A stretch of DNA of 64,000 nucleotides. It comes from Gordius sp. MW1. Lineage: Eukaryota; Nematomorpha; Gordioida; Gordea; Gordiidae. A program made the translations under genes and the position numbers. The DNA is taken from contig OZ038532.1 in assembly GCA_964036665.1 (NCBI GenBank), positions 4,278,001-4,342,000 of the forward strand. Reading direction: 5' to 3'. Of this stretch, positions 54,308 to 64,000 are shown piece after piece; position 1 is the stretch's first letter; each line of letters begins with the position of its first letter. The notes below the pieces were generated by a model. That model was not told the origin of the DNA. It saw nothing but the letters and a program-made list of their open reading frames with translations, and searched no databases.

Positions 54308-56249
54308 CGGGCCTCATTCTTGAGACACTACACAATTTTTTACAAAATGTGACCAATTTTTGTTGCTACACTTTTTATACCAATTATGCAATTAACAAAA
54401 TTTATACTATGCGTAGAATCTTAAAATTATGCCACTTAAAACTTTTTGTAATCATCAATTATATAGATCGATTATTGTTTTCGTATAAAATTTACTTACT
54501 TTTAACGAGCTTATTTTGTAAAAATTATAAAAATTTATCAGCAACTATAGTGGTGCTGAAAAAACGATTTAATAAAGTTTGGTTTAGTTTATATGTAAAA
54601 CTTTAATAGTTTTAAAGCACTTTTTGCATGTAGTGTGATTAAACAAAAACATGTAAGAAATTAATATAATTAATGTTTGCGCCTCATGTTTATATGTAAC
54701 TAGAGCACCATCTAAATCTACCAATATAGACAATTAAAAAAACGTTTTGACTTTATAACTTAATCGATTTGCTTAATTTTTTGGCATAAGTAGCCTTCAT
54801 ACGTTGTATTTTAATAGAATAATTTTTGATATTATTCCAACCCAAGTACGAGCGATATCTCAATTGTTATTTATTAACTATTTCAAACGTAAGCTAATTG
54901 GTCAAATAACACAAACAGGTTGAACCGACGAAGCTGTTTGGCCTAAGTGAGCAGAATAGGAGGAAATTAGAATGGCAAAGCTAAACATCATATCTAATTT
55001 TACTTTACATCTTTAATAAATTTATATACAAAAAACTTTAAAGAATCAGCCGAATATCTTTATTATAGTTTCGGTGTTTATTTTAGAGACGATAATTCTT
55101 TTTTGCAATAGCCTCAAGTTAATTTTTACAATTAAAGCTGATAATTTTTGGCATAAGAAGTTCACGGTTAACTCAGATTCTTTTCACCGTCAAGGCAATT
55201 AATTATTGTCAAAAGCATGACGTTTACATGAATAAAATAAATAGCAGAGGCAAAATGAAAATGATAGGAGTAAACTTTTTTGTTAAGTGTTTTCCTCTAT
55301 TTTGCATAAAACTTTATCATGCATTATGCTAGGATTGAGTTCCTATCACGAAGTTCGTTAAATGACGGCGCATGTTTTTATAGTTGAAATGGTTATTTTC
55401 AATTCAGAAACAAAATGTCGTGGTTTAACTAACTAAAATTGGAATATGATCCAAACATTCGCATCATATTTTTTGAGCCTACTAAGAATTATTGAATAAG
55501 TCACGATTATCAAAAAAATCAGCAGTAAGAAGACAATTATTGCATAACTCTATTGGTGGTTTAATTATTCGTTAACAAATTTACTACGATTACAACGACG
55601 GTATATTAGTAATAACAATAAATCTAGTTGTTAAAATATTAAATCGCAGGGTGTCAATATACAAGGGGATTATATGTAACACATGTTAGACTAGTAATAT
55701 CGCATATTTTCAAAAAACAATAAATAGACGATGCTAATAATTATAAAATGGAGATGATAGGTCTAAAGGCTAATGCCCTTCACATTGACTCGATGCGTGT
55801 ATGAAGTGTATATTACACAATAAACGATATTATAAGACAAAAAAAGTCGTAGTCCAAAAAAGGATGTTTAAACCGACCATGCTAATTGCCATTGATAAAA
55901 ACGAGAGAGGGTAAAAAGTGGATTTGACTGGTTAATAATATAACATTGAGCAGTTCGGGGTTCATGCTTATGTAATGCACAAAAAATCCATTACACGAAT
56001 CCATATCGGAGTTGTGCTATGGATTTTTGGGGCATTTTAAGAGCTCCAGGCATGCGTGTGGGGTCCATAGTTTTGAGAGGAATGATTGAAGGATGAGATT
56101 TTGACGATAAGATAAAGTTTGAGCCATTAATAAATTGATTGATTGATGATAAATAGGAAGGGAAGTTGTTGAAAGATTGGAAATGCAACGTTCATTGCAA
56201 CAAAGGGCGAAAGAGGAAGGAGCTTTAAAGGGAAGCATGACGTTAGTTG
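54308..56249. other. Convergent intergenic spacer / 3' UTRs
   Basis: About 1.9 kb between the talin stop (+) and the TBC1D24-like stop (-). AT-rich; no coding homology, RNA gene or transposon end recognised. It presumably holds both 3' UTRs. Confidence 0.6.
54571..54576 (+). promoter_or_regulatory. Candidate talin polyadenylation signal
   Basis: AATAAA lies 264 bp after the talin stop codon. It is the first perfect hexamer I noticed downstream. The region is so AT-rich that chance occurrence is likely, so the assignment is tentative. Confidence 0.35.
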
Positions 56250-56385
56250 TTATTTGAAACCGATGACTTCTAAAATTTTGATGCTAAACAAGTGTTTCGA
56301 GGCTAAAGGAGGATTGGCAAAAGAATCGCACTCTTCGGTTGATCCCTCTTCAAGAGATTCGTTTAATTGAATGCTGTGTCCCTTA
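56250..56385 (-). CDS. TBC1D24: TBC1D24-like last exon: TLDc end and stop
   Basis: Encodes [20 protein letters not shown], then [20 protein letters not shown] and IGFK-stop (family: CDTFxNxPLCSxxFxIxxLEVWGF). The stop TAA occupies 56252-56250. Phase 2 in. Confidence 0.95.
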
Positions 56386-59300
56386 CTGCCGTATAAACAA
56401 ATACATAGACGAAATGCTGAAGCTATTCTAATTATATTATATAGCATAAATGGACACTTATATGAGTCTGTGATAGTGATAAAAAACAGAGCAATAATTA
56501 TATTAACACAGAACATATTTGAATCTTAGCGCCAAATAAACAACGACATTGGTGAAATACTGAAGCTCTTCTGATTATATTATATAGTATAAATGAACTA
56601 TGAGTGTGTTGTGACAACAAAAAACGGAGCAATAATAATTAACAACACAGAACATAGTCGGATAAAATATATTCCTATTTAATTCAAATTTCAGCATAAA
56701 AAAACTATAGGATAAAAACTATAATGATACAATTCACACACATATTTTTGTTGCATTTATGACAAATGTATTGCATACCCTCCGCCCCCGATAAGGATGC
56801 GATTAGCCGAAGCCGATTGAAACATGTTAAAATTCAGTGCTTCAGGATCGCTGCTGTAAGTGCCGATCCAAGGATATTTTTTCACTTCGGGTGCAAGTGT
56901 AAAAACGAACGTTTCTCCAGTCCCAAAAAAATTTCCCGTTATATTGTAACTTGTACGTCTGGGTACGTAGGCAGAACCTAAGCCATCGGGTGTAGAAGAT
57001 CGGGCATCTCTGGCATTTCTACCCTTCCAATCCGTTGAACAATAAGCTCCAAATACCTTAATTTAGGAATTATTTATATATGCAAAATTGCAAATTTACA
57101 ATCAAGTTCAAATGTAACTGAATTCGAAAAAGCTGAACGTAAGTAGCAAAAATCCAAGTTATAATGAAACTGTATTTTAACAAAATTGAGCCTGAGTATG
57201 AAAATAAAACACAATTTTTCCTATGTGCAAATCAAATTATCTTAAAGTTCGGGTGGTAAAGTCGTATTTGATAATATGCTTCAACAGAATTCTTCAAATA
57301 TTTAATAATACTTCTCCAAATATTTTGGTGGTATTTACAATTTATTTATATTATAATAAATGTCGTGCATAATCTCGATTCAAAGCTATGACGGTGGTTA
57401 AACCAAATTATGGTCATTTTTACGTAAAGTCGAGCCTGTTTTAGAATAAGTGCTTATAGAGTAAGATAGAAAATACTAATTATGAAAAAAATAATATATC
57501 ATTTTCACTTGATTAAAAAAATGCAAAATAACGAAACACAATACCAAGCTCATACGATTAATCTAAAGCCCATAAATTACATTTAAAAAACATCGCTCTA
57601 TTTAAAAAACTTCTTTCGTACGTCGTTCTGGGTTGTTTTGATGAGTAAGATTGTGGGTTCTTCGCCATCGACTCGATTAAAAAAAGTCTTTAAACTGACT
57701 CCTTGTTCTTGCGTGGAAAATAGGATGGCAGGAGCGTATACTGTAAAACGGGCGGGGATCCAACTCCACAATGTACGAAATTGATCTCGTGTCAGCACTT
57801 GAGAATCGTGAAATGGCTAATAAAAACGTTTCGCAATTAGGATGTGCCCGTTTTAAAAAGTCAGTTTCCGACCTAAGGGGTCCGACTGCCTCCAAGCCCA
57901 CGCCAATAGTTTGTTTTTAGTCCCTCACATGTAATTATTAACATTGAGGTCTTAGTTGATAGTCATGAGAAATAACTCTAACTGATAAAACAACTTACAA
58001 ATCGTTAAAAAAAGTTTATATCTAGGACACATTTCAAAACAAAAACATTAATTTGAGAAATTTTAGCAAACTAACATAGACATTATAATTATTTAAGTTG
58101 AATTTCGACTATCCTCTGCATTGATCTCTGATTTTCACACATCTATAGCCCATAATAAAATAATCGGGCTTCGGACTCGAGTAGAGCCTGAAATTAAAAA
58201 AGCATTTTGGGCTCAGGTCGGGCTCGGTCAAATTTAAAATTGAGAGGTCTGGAAGAAAATCCATTTTGCAGGTCGCTCTACACACACAATATCAGATAAA
58301 GATCCAAAATTTGACGAAATCAAGCATGCTACCTAATATATCGGATTAAATCAAAATTCAACGAATCATCAACTTTAAATTCAAAAATGACACTGCATAA
58401 TTTTTGCATCTAGCCAATCTTAAAGATTTAAAGATGAATCCTAAGGCTTAAATCAAAAATACCGGGGCTGGGTGGGTCGAGGTAAGAGTTGAACGGTGTT
58501 TGGCGATGGTTTTCCTCTGATGTCCGTTAAGGTCATCGCTACCCGCAAGTCCCCCACCCGCCATGGCAGATAGACTAGCCGAACTGGCTGAGAGTATGAT
58601 GGGCGCCGCCCGATTTCTAACAAAATTTTCGTTTTTAGACGTCAATTCCCGCAAGATACCCGAACTTAGGCCCCGAATCCCGAACGCTACCTACGTGCAA
58701 AATAATCAAAAATAAAAATATTGAGGAAACATTTTCTCATAACGTTTCTTATAAAATTTTTAACACTCCTTTTAAAATGGATGCATATACATAACCGTGT
58801 TTCTTTATGGTTCAATCTAAAAGAATATATATACCTAAAAATGAGAATAATTAAGGGGAATCTTTGCGTTTTCCAAAAATTGCTCTCGTAATGATTAAAC
58901 ACTCATTTGTGAATCTTAAATAAACATAATCTTAATAAGTCATCCACCCTCCCCCAAAAGAGTCCCTTAAAACTTTCACTATAAAAATACTTTCCCAATT
59001 TGTAAAAACATATATATAGTTAGACAAACGTAAAACGCACGAGGCTTTAACGTAATTTCTCGTAGCACACGCACAAACCTTAAGTAATTTGTGGGGCGAA
59101 AATTGGGCGCTCTGGCAAAAGGCGCTTATGAACACGCTGAGATTTTGGTATTGATTAGAAGTTTCGTTGGAATTTATGGAGGTGTGCCTAGTTTTGCCAC
59201 CAATTAAATTGAGATTTTCTTTAGATCCCGGGGATGACACAGCTAGGGAGTGGCTGTGAAGGCCCGAGCGGGTCGGGGCAGAAAATGTTTTGCTACGCGA

Positions 59301-61947
59301 CCCTAAAATATTTTCGGACGATTTTTGGGAGCTTGGGTTAGCAGCACCGTCCGATTCGTGGATGGTAGAAAACTTTTTGTGAAATTTGCCTCTGATACTA
59401 GAGTCTTGCGATCTATAACGAATGGATTGAAGTAAAATTTAGGATGCTTTAGCATCATTATTTAAAATAGCCGCGAATTTATAAAATTTAAATACCTAGA
59501 GCCATTTCCTTGCCACCTTTGTTGTATGGTCAAATATAACGGTTTTTTAAATTAAGGTATTTGTTTCAAATTATCTAATAATAATCTTACCTGACGCTCA
59601 CTTAATTTCAAGAGCTGGTTTCGCTAATTTTAAATACCAAGTTTTCCTTACTTTAACTGCCAAGTTCTCCTTACTTTACGCAATAATAATTTTTATAGGT
59701 GGCCAACTTTCTCCGTATAATTAAGCTATAAGAATATTTATCTTTACTTAAACGACCGAAGCCCAAAGAATCGTTATCAGAAATAATAAATTATATAATT
59801 TTTATTTTTTACGAAGAAGGGGAGATGAAATTTGCTTCCCCTTATATATAGGATTTCTATGGTCACGTCAAAACACTCGATTTCAGACCATGATCTATAT
59901 AAAAGTTAAAAGTTTTTAAAAAACACTTAGCACGTATATAATTTTTGGGCCCACAAAAAAAGAAATCCAAATAGCATATGATATTTAAATGCAAGAAATT
60001 GCATTAAATTTTTTTGAGACAAACAAAGTTTTTGAATACACATTCCACACCATTTAGCCCGAAGAAAATCCTTGTTCCAATACGATTTCTATAAAAACCC
60101 ATTACAAAACGCCCACTTTCTAAGGGCTTGTCGTAATATCGGATTTTGCTGCGCAGCAAAAATCGTCGTACGGGTTATAACATAGCCGGGTCTTAACCTC
60201 GAATTTACAGCAGATTTACATTTCAGACGCATAACATAACAGCGATTTTGTAAGAAGCAAAATTTTTCCTAAGCTTAAATGCTGTATGTTTTCAAATTTT
60301 TAAGTATTAGCAAAGTTTAGATTTAATCTCAAGACTTGAAACAAACAAACAAAAACGGTTTTAACTATCAAAAACAAAATATCAATAATTCCAATCGAGT
60401 TTGACCTATGAAATTGAATAGGATATTTAGGCAAAAATAAATTCGCGCACTTTGAATCTGAATCCGATATTAAGACAAGCCCTAAAACAACGACAAACTT
60501 CTCCACAAGCCAGGCACCTAATATCAATTGTTGAACGGTTGGGTCCAAAGATTTTTTGATCTGTTTTTCTTAGTTGCATATATAGACAAAGGTTTGACCC
60601 AAAAACCTTTGGCCCGACTAAAACCAAAAGTCGACCAAACAAAACCCAGCCGTTTTTACAACACTAATATCTAAACACACCTATCGGCTTCGGGGTCGGT
60701 GAAAACTTCAGTTTCACGGGCTCGCTCCTCTAAGATGTGGCTAAGTGCGGCCGGTCCACCGTTTTGCTTGCGAAACAGAATGAGCAGGGCTAAGGCTACT
60801 CGGTAAAGCACTTTACAGCCTTCTGCCAAGTAGCAATCAACTATGCGGACTAGGTAGGGGAAGGGGAGATCTCGGAAAATCCAGTGGAGCCAATGAGCGT
60901 AAACGCCTTCGAGTACCGCTGCTGCTACAGCGTCGTCGCGCTTGACGCTTGAACGCGACGCTGAGCCTACCTATACGTAAGTTATGTAAGTTTACAAAAG
61001 GTTCGATGTTCTAAGTTATGTAAGTTTACAAAAGGTTCGATGTTCATAACTTCTAATAATTAAATTCATAAAAATATGGAAAAACAAAAATTTATCTTTG
61101 AGTGCTAGGATATTATGAGGTAATAATAATAGAGATCTGCATGGGCCAAGCCCTAACAAGGTTGAATAAAAAGTCCGGGCACTGCTTGGGTCTATATAAG
61201 TATAATAACTTAAATTTATTTCGGCATATTTCAAAATTTAAGAAAAAAGGCTTGCACGTTTAAAGAAGAATAAATTTTGTTCATTATTATAAAAGACTAG
61301 GAAATTATAATAAAAGAATTAATTAAAATTATACTTTATTTTCATAATAAGTAAAATTGTATGTTTTTATAAACTAAAAAACCTAGTAACTCACATAACT
61401 AATTAATTTAAGCATGTTATCAAAAGAGTTACTCCAACAAAAAACATCGGTTTAGAGGTTCAAAATGAGTCAAAGACATTAGCTATTTTGGAGCAGCACA
61501 ACTCTCTAATTTAAACTTTTAACAAACAATCTAGGTTCACAATATCAAAAGTGTCTTGAAAACGTTTATAGATTAAATTTTCGCTAATAAGGCACCATTG
61601 TAAGCCTAAAAAAGCTAGGTCAAAAAAGGCAATTTCAAGTGCTTTTTACTGCTACCGTTCCTTACAGAGTTAACGTGCCTGGCAATTTCCGAAGCCAAAT
61701 AGGTATGGGCCGAAGGTGCGAACCGAGCCGCTAATTCGGCCAAAACCAGACCTGATGCGGCAAACGATGTTTTGGTTTGAAAGATGAAAAAAGCGCGATG
61801 AGCGCTCAGCAAATGGCATATGCTGGCGTAAGTGTCCTGCTCCGACATGTAGTGCAGGAACAGGCTAGCCAAGAAGTATATTTGCGGAGCGTAGGTTATG
61901 TCCGGCCGCGTGTACTCTATTACGCTCACTATGCGTTTCACCGCAAA
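56250..61947 (-). CDS. TBC1D24: TBC1D24/Skywalker-like TBC-TLDc protein, 3' seven exons (5' incomplete)
   Basis: TBC1D24 (Drosophila skywalker) combines a TBC Rab-GAP-like domain, usually lacking the catalytic Arg/Gln fingers, with a C-terminal TLDc domain. It regulates vesicle trafficking and synaptic endosomes. The seven minus-strand exons total 1743 bp including the stop (about 580 residues) and join in frame: 61666-61947, 60681-60970, 59079-59412, 58463-58690, 57622-57816, 56779-57056, 56250-56385. Visible order is the C-terminal half of TBC, a Ser/Thr/Asn-rich linker of about 190 residues, and a full TLDc. The N-terminal TBC exons, including any catalytic motifs, are not seen and must lie upstream beyond 61947, most likely past the window. 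Other TLDc proteins lack the adjoining TBC half, so assignment to this subfamily is firm. Confidence 0.92.
56779..57056 (-). CDS. TBC1D24: TBC1D24-like exon: TLDc core
   Basis: Encodes [14 protein letters not shown], then [20 protein letters not shown] and [20 protein letters not shown]. These are the hallmark TLDc strings (FGAYxSxxW, FFGTGExFVF, IGGGG). Joins the previous exon as QND-VFGAYCS. Ends in phase 2 at GG/GTATGC. Confidence 0.97.
57622..57816 (-). CDS. TBC1D24: TBC1D24-like exon: TLDc domain start
   Basis: Encodes [20 protein letters not shown], then [20 protein letters not shown] and [14 protein letters not shown], the start of TLDc (family: LWSWLPxRxxxxxPxLLFxxxEHGxSLxxFYxxxxxxEPTLLLIKT). 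Phase 0 both sides. Confidence 0.95.
58463..58690 (-). CDS. TBC1D24: TBC1D24-like exon: linker
   Basis: Encodes [20 protein letters not shown], then an Ala/Ser/Gly-rich stretch ending [16 protein letters not shown]. Phase 0 both sides, with good splice sites (CACGTAG acceptor). Similarity to known proteins is low. Confidence 0.75.
59079..59412 (-). CDS. TBC1D24: TBC1D24-like exon: serine-rich linker
   Basis: Encodes a low-complexity linker ([34 protein letters not shown], ending QFSPHKLLK). It has no domain homology, but it takes phase 2 from the TBC exon (completing an Arg codon) and leaves in phase 0. Its acceptor is AT-rich. Confidence 0.78.
60124..60482 (-). mobile_element. Empty sister of the ankyrin-carrying miniature transposon
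   Basis: 359 bp, inverted relative to 50206-51372. Termini GGGCTTGTCGTAATATCGGA and the complement of TCCGATATTAAGACAAGCCC; 3-bp direct repeat TAA at 60121-60123 and 60483-60485. The interior aligns to both arms of the cargo-loaded copy, with about 40 bp of AT-rich sequence where the ankyrin fragment sits. Confidence 0.85.
60528..60666. mobile_element. Palindromic-family element next to a TBC1D24-like splice donor
   Basis: Right terminus CCCAGCCGTTTTTACAACACTA ends at 60666, 14 bp from the minus-strand donor (60680-60679) of the exon ending at 60681. The left arm TTGTTGAACGGTTGGG is worn. Confidence 0.72.
60681..60970 (-). CDS. TBC1D24: TBC1D24-like exon: end of TBC domain
   Basis: Encodes [20 protein letters not shown] followed by [20 protein letters not shown], the strongly conserved end of the TBC domain in TBC1D24 ([19 protein letters not shown]). 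Ends in phase 2. A palindromic miniature element lies 14 bp beyond its donor. Confidence 0.96.
60978..61045. repeat. Perfect 34-bp tandem duplication
   Basis: TAAGTTATGTAAGTTTACAA plus AAGGTTCGATGTTC occurs twice head to tail, immediately upstream of a TBC1D24-like acceptor on the minus strand. No mismatch between copies suggests it is recent. Confidence 0.9.
61666..61947 (-). CDS. TBC1D24: TBC1D24-like exon: middle of TBC domain
   Basis: Encodes [20 protein letters not shown], then [20 protein letters not shown] (family: CPQL...ALLLHYxxxxxxAxxxLxxLL), ending [15 protein letters not shown]. The acceptor is TTGCAG. Phase 0 both sides. Confidence 0.92.
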
Positions 61948-62340
61948 CTGCAATTGAATTGATTGACATGATGTTTAAATATATATATATAATAAACGAT
62001 AAGTTAGTAGGTAATATTTAATCCTATATAAAGGGGTCTTATGGCAAAAATTTTAGTGTAAAGTTGATAACTTTTAAATCAACAGCTCTGTAGCTTACCA
62101 CTCCTTTGATCAGGGTGGGTTACATCAGCACAAAAATTTAGGTTTAACCCGACCAACGAAAAATTCAAATTGATAACCGTTAACTTTCGCCAAGACAATG
62201 GCCTTGGCCTTATTCAGAGAAATAGGCAGGCAATCCCCTCCCTCAAAATATTTCTCCTCATTGTTATTTAAATCATTCTATATAGCAATTTTAATCGCAA
62301 AATTTAATTTCAAGTCTTTTTTAGATTCCTGGCCTAAAGA

Positions 62341-62470
62341 ACTGCACGGGTGATTTTGAAATGTCTTCGGGTCGAGTTCGGGTTGAAAATTTTGAAATGC
62401 TTTCGAGTCGGGTCGGGTTTCGGGTTGAAAATTTTAATATGCTTTTGGGTCGAGTCGGGTTGGATTTAAA
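62341..62470. repeat. GGGTCGGGTTCGGGTTG tandem repeat
   Basis: About three units of roughly 36 bp (ATGCTTTCGAGTCGGGTCGG plus GTTGAAAATTTT). Confidence 0.75.
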
Positions 62471-62712
62471 GTGTCAGGTGTAGGGTTATGATTACATTGC
62501 AGATACACGGGACATATCTTTAAAAATAATGCTATTATGTATAATATTTTTTTAATTAATATGAATTGAAGATCATTCATTAAGTTAATTTTTTTTAATG
62601 TATATATTGTTTATTTGAACGTAAGAACATTATAAAAACGAAGTGTTAAAATTCGAAAAATATAAGAGCGGGTATAAAAAAAATTATAATTAAAAAGCGT
62701 CGCATGTGTCAT

Positions 62713-63065
62713 CTAATAAAAGAGGCCAGCTGTCGGCCAGGGATTTAAAAATGTACTTGGCGATAAAGATGCCAATTTTTTGTTTAAGTAAAAATTTGTG
62801 GAATATTTAGAGGGCGGGCAGCGACGGCTGATATCTTTAAAATGTTTGATGGCGGCAGGTCCAAAAGTCCCAGAAAACGAGGCAACGATAGGGGTAAAGA
62901 TATTATAGGGTTGGAGGGCCTGGTATTTTACCGTTTTGCGGTGTTCGGCGAGGGTCAGAGCATTGTAGTTCTGGTTAAGGGGGGGGGGGGGCGAAAATGT
63001 CTATGCAGGTGAAATCCCATTTAAGGGGTAGACCATTTTGCCAAGGGATGATTCCTTTTATTTTC
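62713..63065 (-). pseudogene. LINE retrotransposon ORF2 3'-terminal fragment
   Basis: Minus-strand translation gives IIPWQNGLPLKWDFTCIDIF, a poly(C)-disturbed stretch, LNQNYNALTLAEHRKTVKYQ, then IVASFSGTFGPAAIKHF and, in another frame, IFKSLADSWPLLLDD. This matches the post-RT C-terminal segment common in invertebrate LINEs (WDVTxxDTxAxSxL...AExxKxxKYxxL...FxPxAxExxGxxG). At least one frameshift and the homopolymer run make it a relic. The family is not resolved. Confidence 0.65.
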
Positions 63066-63423
63066 AAAATCTGATTGTTTTAATTTGGACGCAAATTTGA
63101 ATTGGACTTGTGAAAGGTAAAATATATCAACAAAATAATATTTACAAATTGTATTTAAATAGTGTGAAGTGGTAGTTAATTATTATTAGTTTAAACTACA
63201 TAAATATATATTCATAAATCAAATAAGATCATGTTTAAACTTATTAAATAATTTTGCAAACCTCTATATTTCAAATTAAATGTGACCCGATGATATTGTA
63301 TATGCTATCATATTTATACCTCTCTATAATAAATCATTCAAATAAATTTAGTAATCAAAATCTATGGTATAAATTAGTTTCATAAATCGCACTTTGATTT
63401 GTCGATTAAATTTTAAACATTTT

Positions 63424-63593
63424 CATGGGAGTAGCCAGGAAATTGAAATTATAAGGGGCAATAATGATTAAGGGAGTGACAAAATGACCATTTTTTTTAA
63501 TTTTAGCCATAATTTGATAAAATATCAAAGATTCTTTTAATTTAGGGGGGGGGGGCAGCCGCCCCTCCCTGCCACCCCATGGCTACGCCCATG
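63424..63593. mobile_element. CATGGGCGTAGCC-family element
   Basis: CATGGGAGTAGCCAGGA and CATGGCTACGCCCATG termini with poly(G) interior; no clear TSD. Confidence 0.78.
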
Positions 63594-63663
63594 CACACCG
63601 CAATTTTTCTTACTCTCGCGTTGGATACCAAAATTTGAAACACGTTCGGAAGGGATTAGGTTA

Positions 63664-63870
63664 AATTTTTTTTAACACTTTCGGGTCGGGTTCGGGTTGA
63701 AAATTTTAAAATGCTTTCGGGTCGAGTCGGGTTCGGGTTGAAAATTTTAGATAGAATGCTTTCGGGTCGGGTCGGGTTTGGGTTGAAAAATTTAAAATGC
63801 TTTCGGGTCAAGTCGGGTTCGGGTAGCGAATTTTAAAAAAATTACGGGTAGGGTTCGGGTTGAATAAAAT
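63664..63870. repeat. GGGTCGGGTTCGGGTTG tandem repeat, five to six units
   Basis: Units of about 36 bp (TTTCGGGTCGGGTTCGGGTT plus GAAAATTTTAAAATGC) with point differences. Confidence 0.82.
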
Positions 63871-64000
63871 GACATTGCAGTTCTCTATCCTGGCCTCTTT
63901 TAAAAGATGAAGATGAAGACATGTTATTCATATAACGCTATTATTATATTAATATATTACAACTATAGTATTTTAAGACCAATAAACTACTTTTATCCTT

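Larger units (their letters stand above)
61948..64000. other. Region upstream of the recognised TBC1D24-like exons; repeats
   Basis: No further TBC exon was recognised on the minus strand here. It contains GGGTCGGGTTCGGG-type tandem repeats (62341-62470, 63664-63870), a LINE fragment (62713-63065) and a miniature element (63424-63593). Confidence 0.6.

Noticed and set aside
57830-57905. Possible extra TBC1D24-like exon ([19 protein letters not shown] frame)
   Set aside because: It reads openly but has no TLDc or TBC similarity, and exons 58463-58690 and 57622-57816 already join in phase.

Overview
Eukaryotic nuclear DNA, very probably from an invertebrate animal. The DNA is AT-rich, genes are split into many short exons by GT-AG introns, and the spacers and introns are full of small DNA transposons. 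The exact lineage cannot be named from this window; what can be seen are metazoan adhesion and trafficking genes.

Layout. 1-12674 is repeat-rich spacer. It holds several miniature inverted-repeat elements, a hAT transposon remnant with an intact 8-bp target duplication (6208-6892), a degenerate hammerhead-ribozyme-bearing repeat (about 4220-4592) and a satellite-like block of 100-130 bp units (about 11255-11935). 12675-54307 (+) is a complete talin gene that I resolve into 46 coding exons. All 45 exon junctions keep frame, 34 of them in phase 0, giving a predicted protein of about 3198 aa: F0-F1-F2-F3 FERM head, linker, helical-bundle rod, I/LWEQ (THATCH) actin-binding module and C-terminal dimerisation helix. 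54308-56249 is a tail-to-tail spacer. 56250-61947 (-) is the 3' part of a TBC1D24/Skywalker-type gene (seven exons: C-terminal half of a TBC Rab-GAP domain, a serine-rich linker and a complete TLDc domain). Its 5' exons lie beyond the window or were not recognised. 61948-64000 holds a LINE ORF2 3' fragment, a miniature element and GGGTCGGGTTCGGGTTG-type tandem repeats.

The most unusual item is in talin intron 42. A PIF/Harbinger-like miniature element (50206-51372, 22-bp perfect terminal repeats, 3-bp target duplication) carries about 840 bp of ankyrin-repeat coding sequence, broken by a frameshift/deletion and a stop. A sister copy of the same element without the ankyrin insert lies at 60124-60482, so cargo-loaded and empty forms sit in one window. 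A second item is a retrozyme-like repeat with a hammerhead core, present upstream of talin and again, with the core deleted, in the last talin intron. Several miniature elements abut exon edges; one has duplicated the splice donor of talin exon 36.

Talin links integrin cytoplasmic tails to actin. TBC1D24-type proteins act on small GTPases in vesicle traffic. Their proximity here is positional; I see no evidence of co-regulation.
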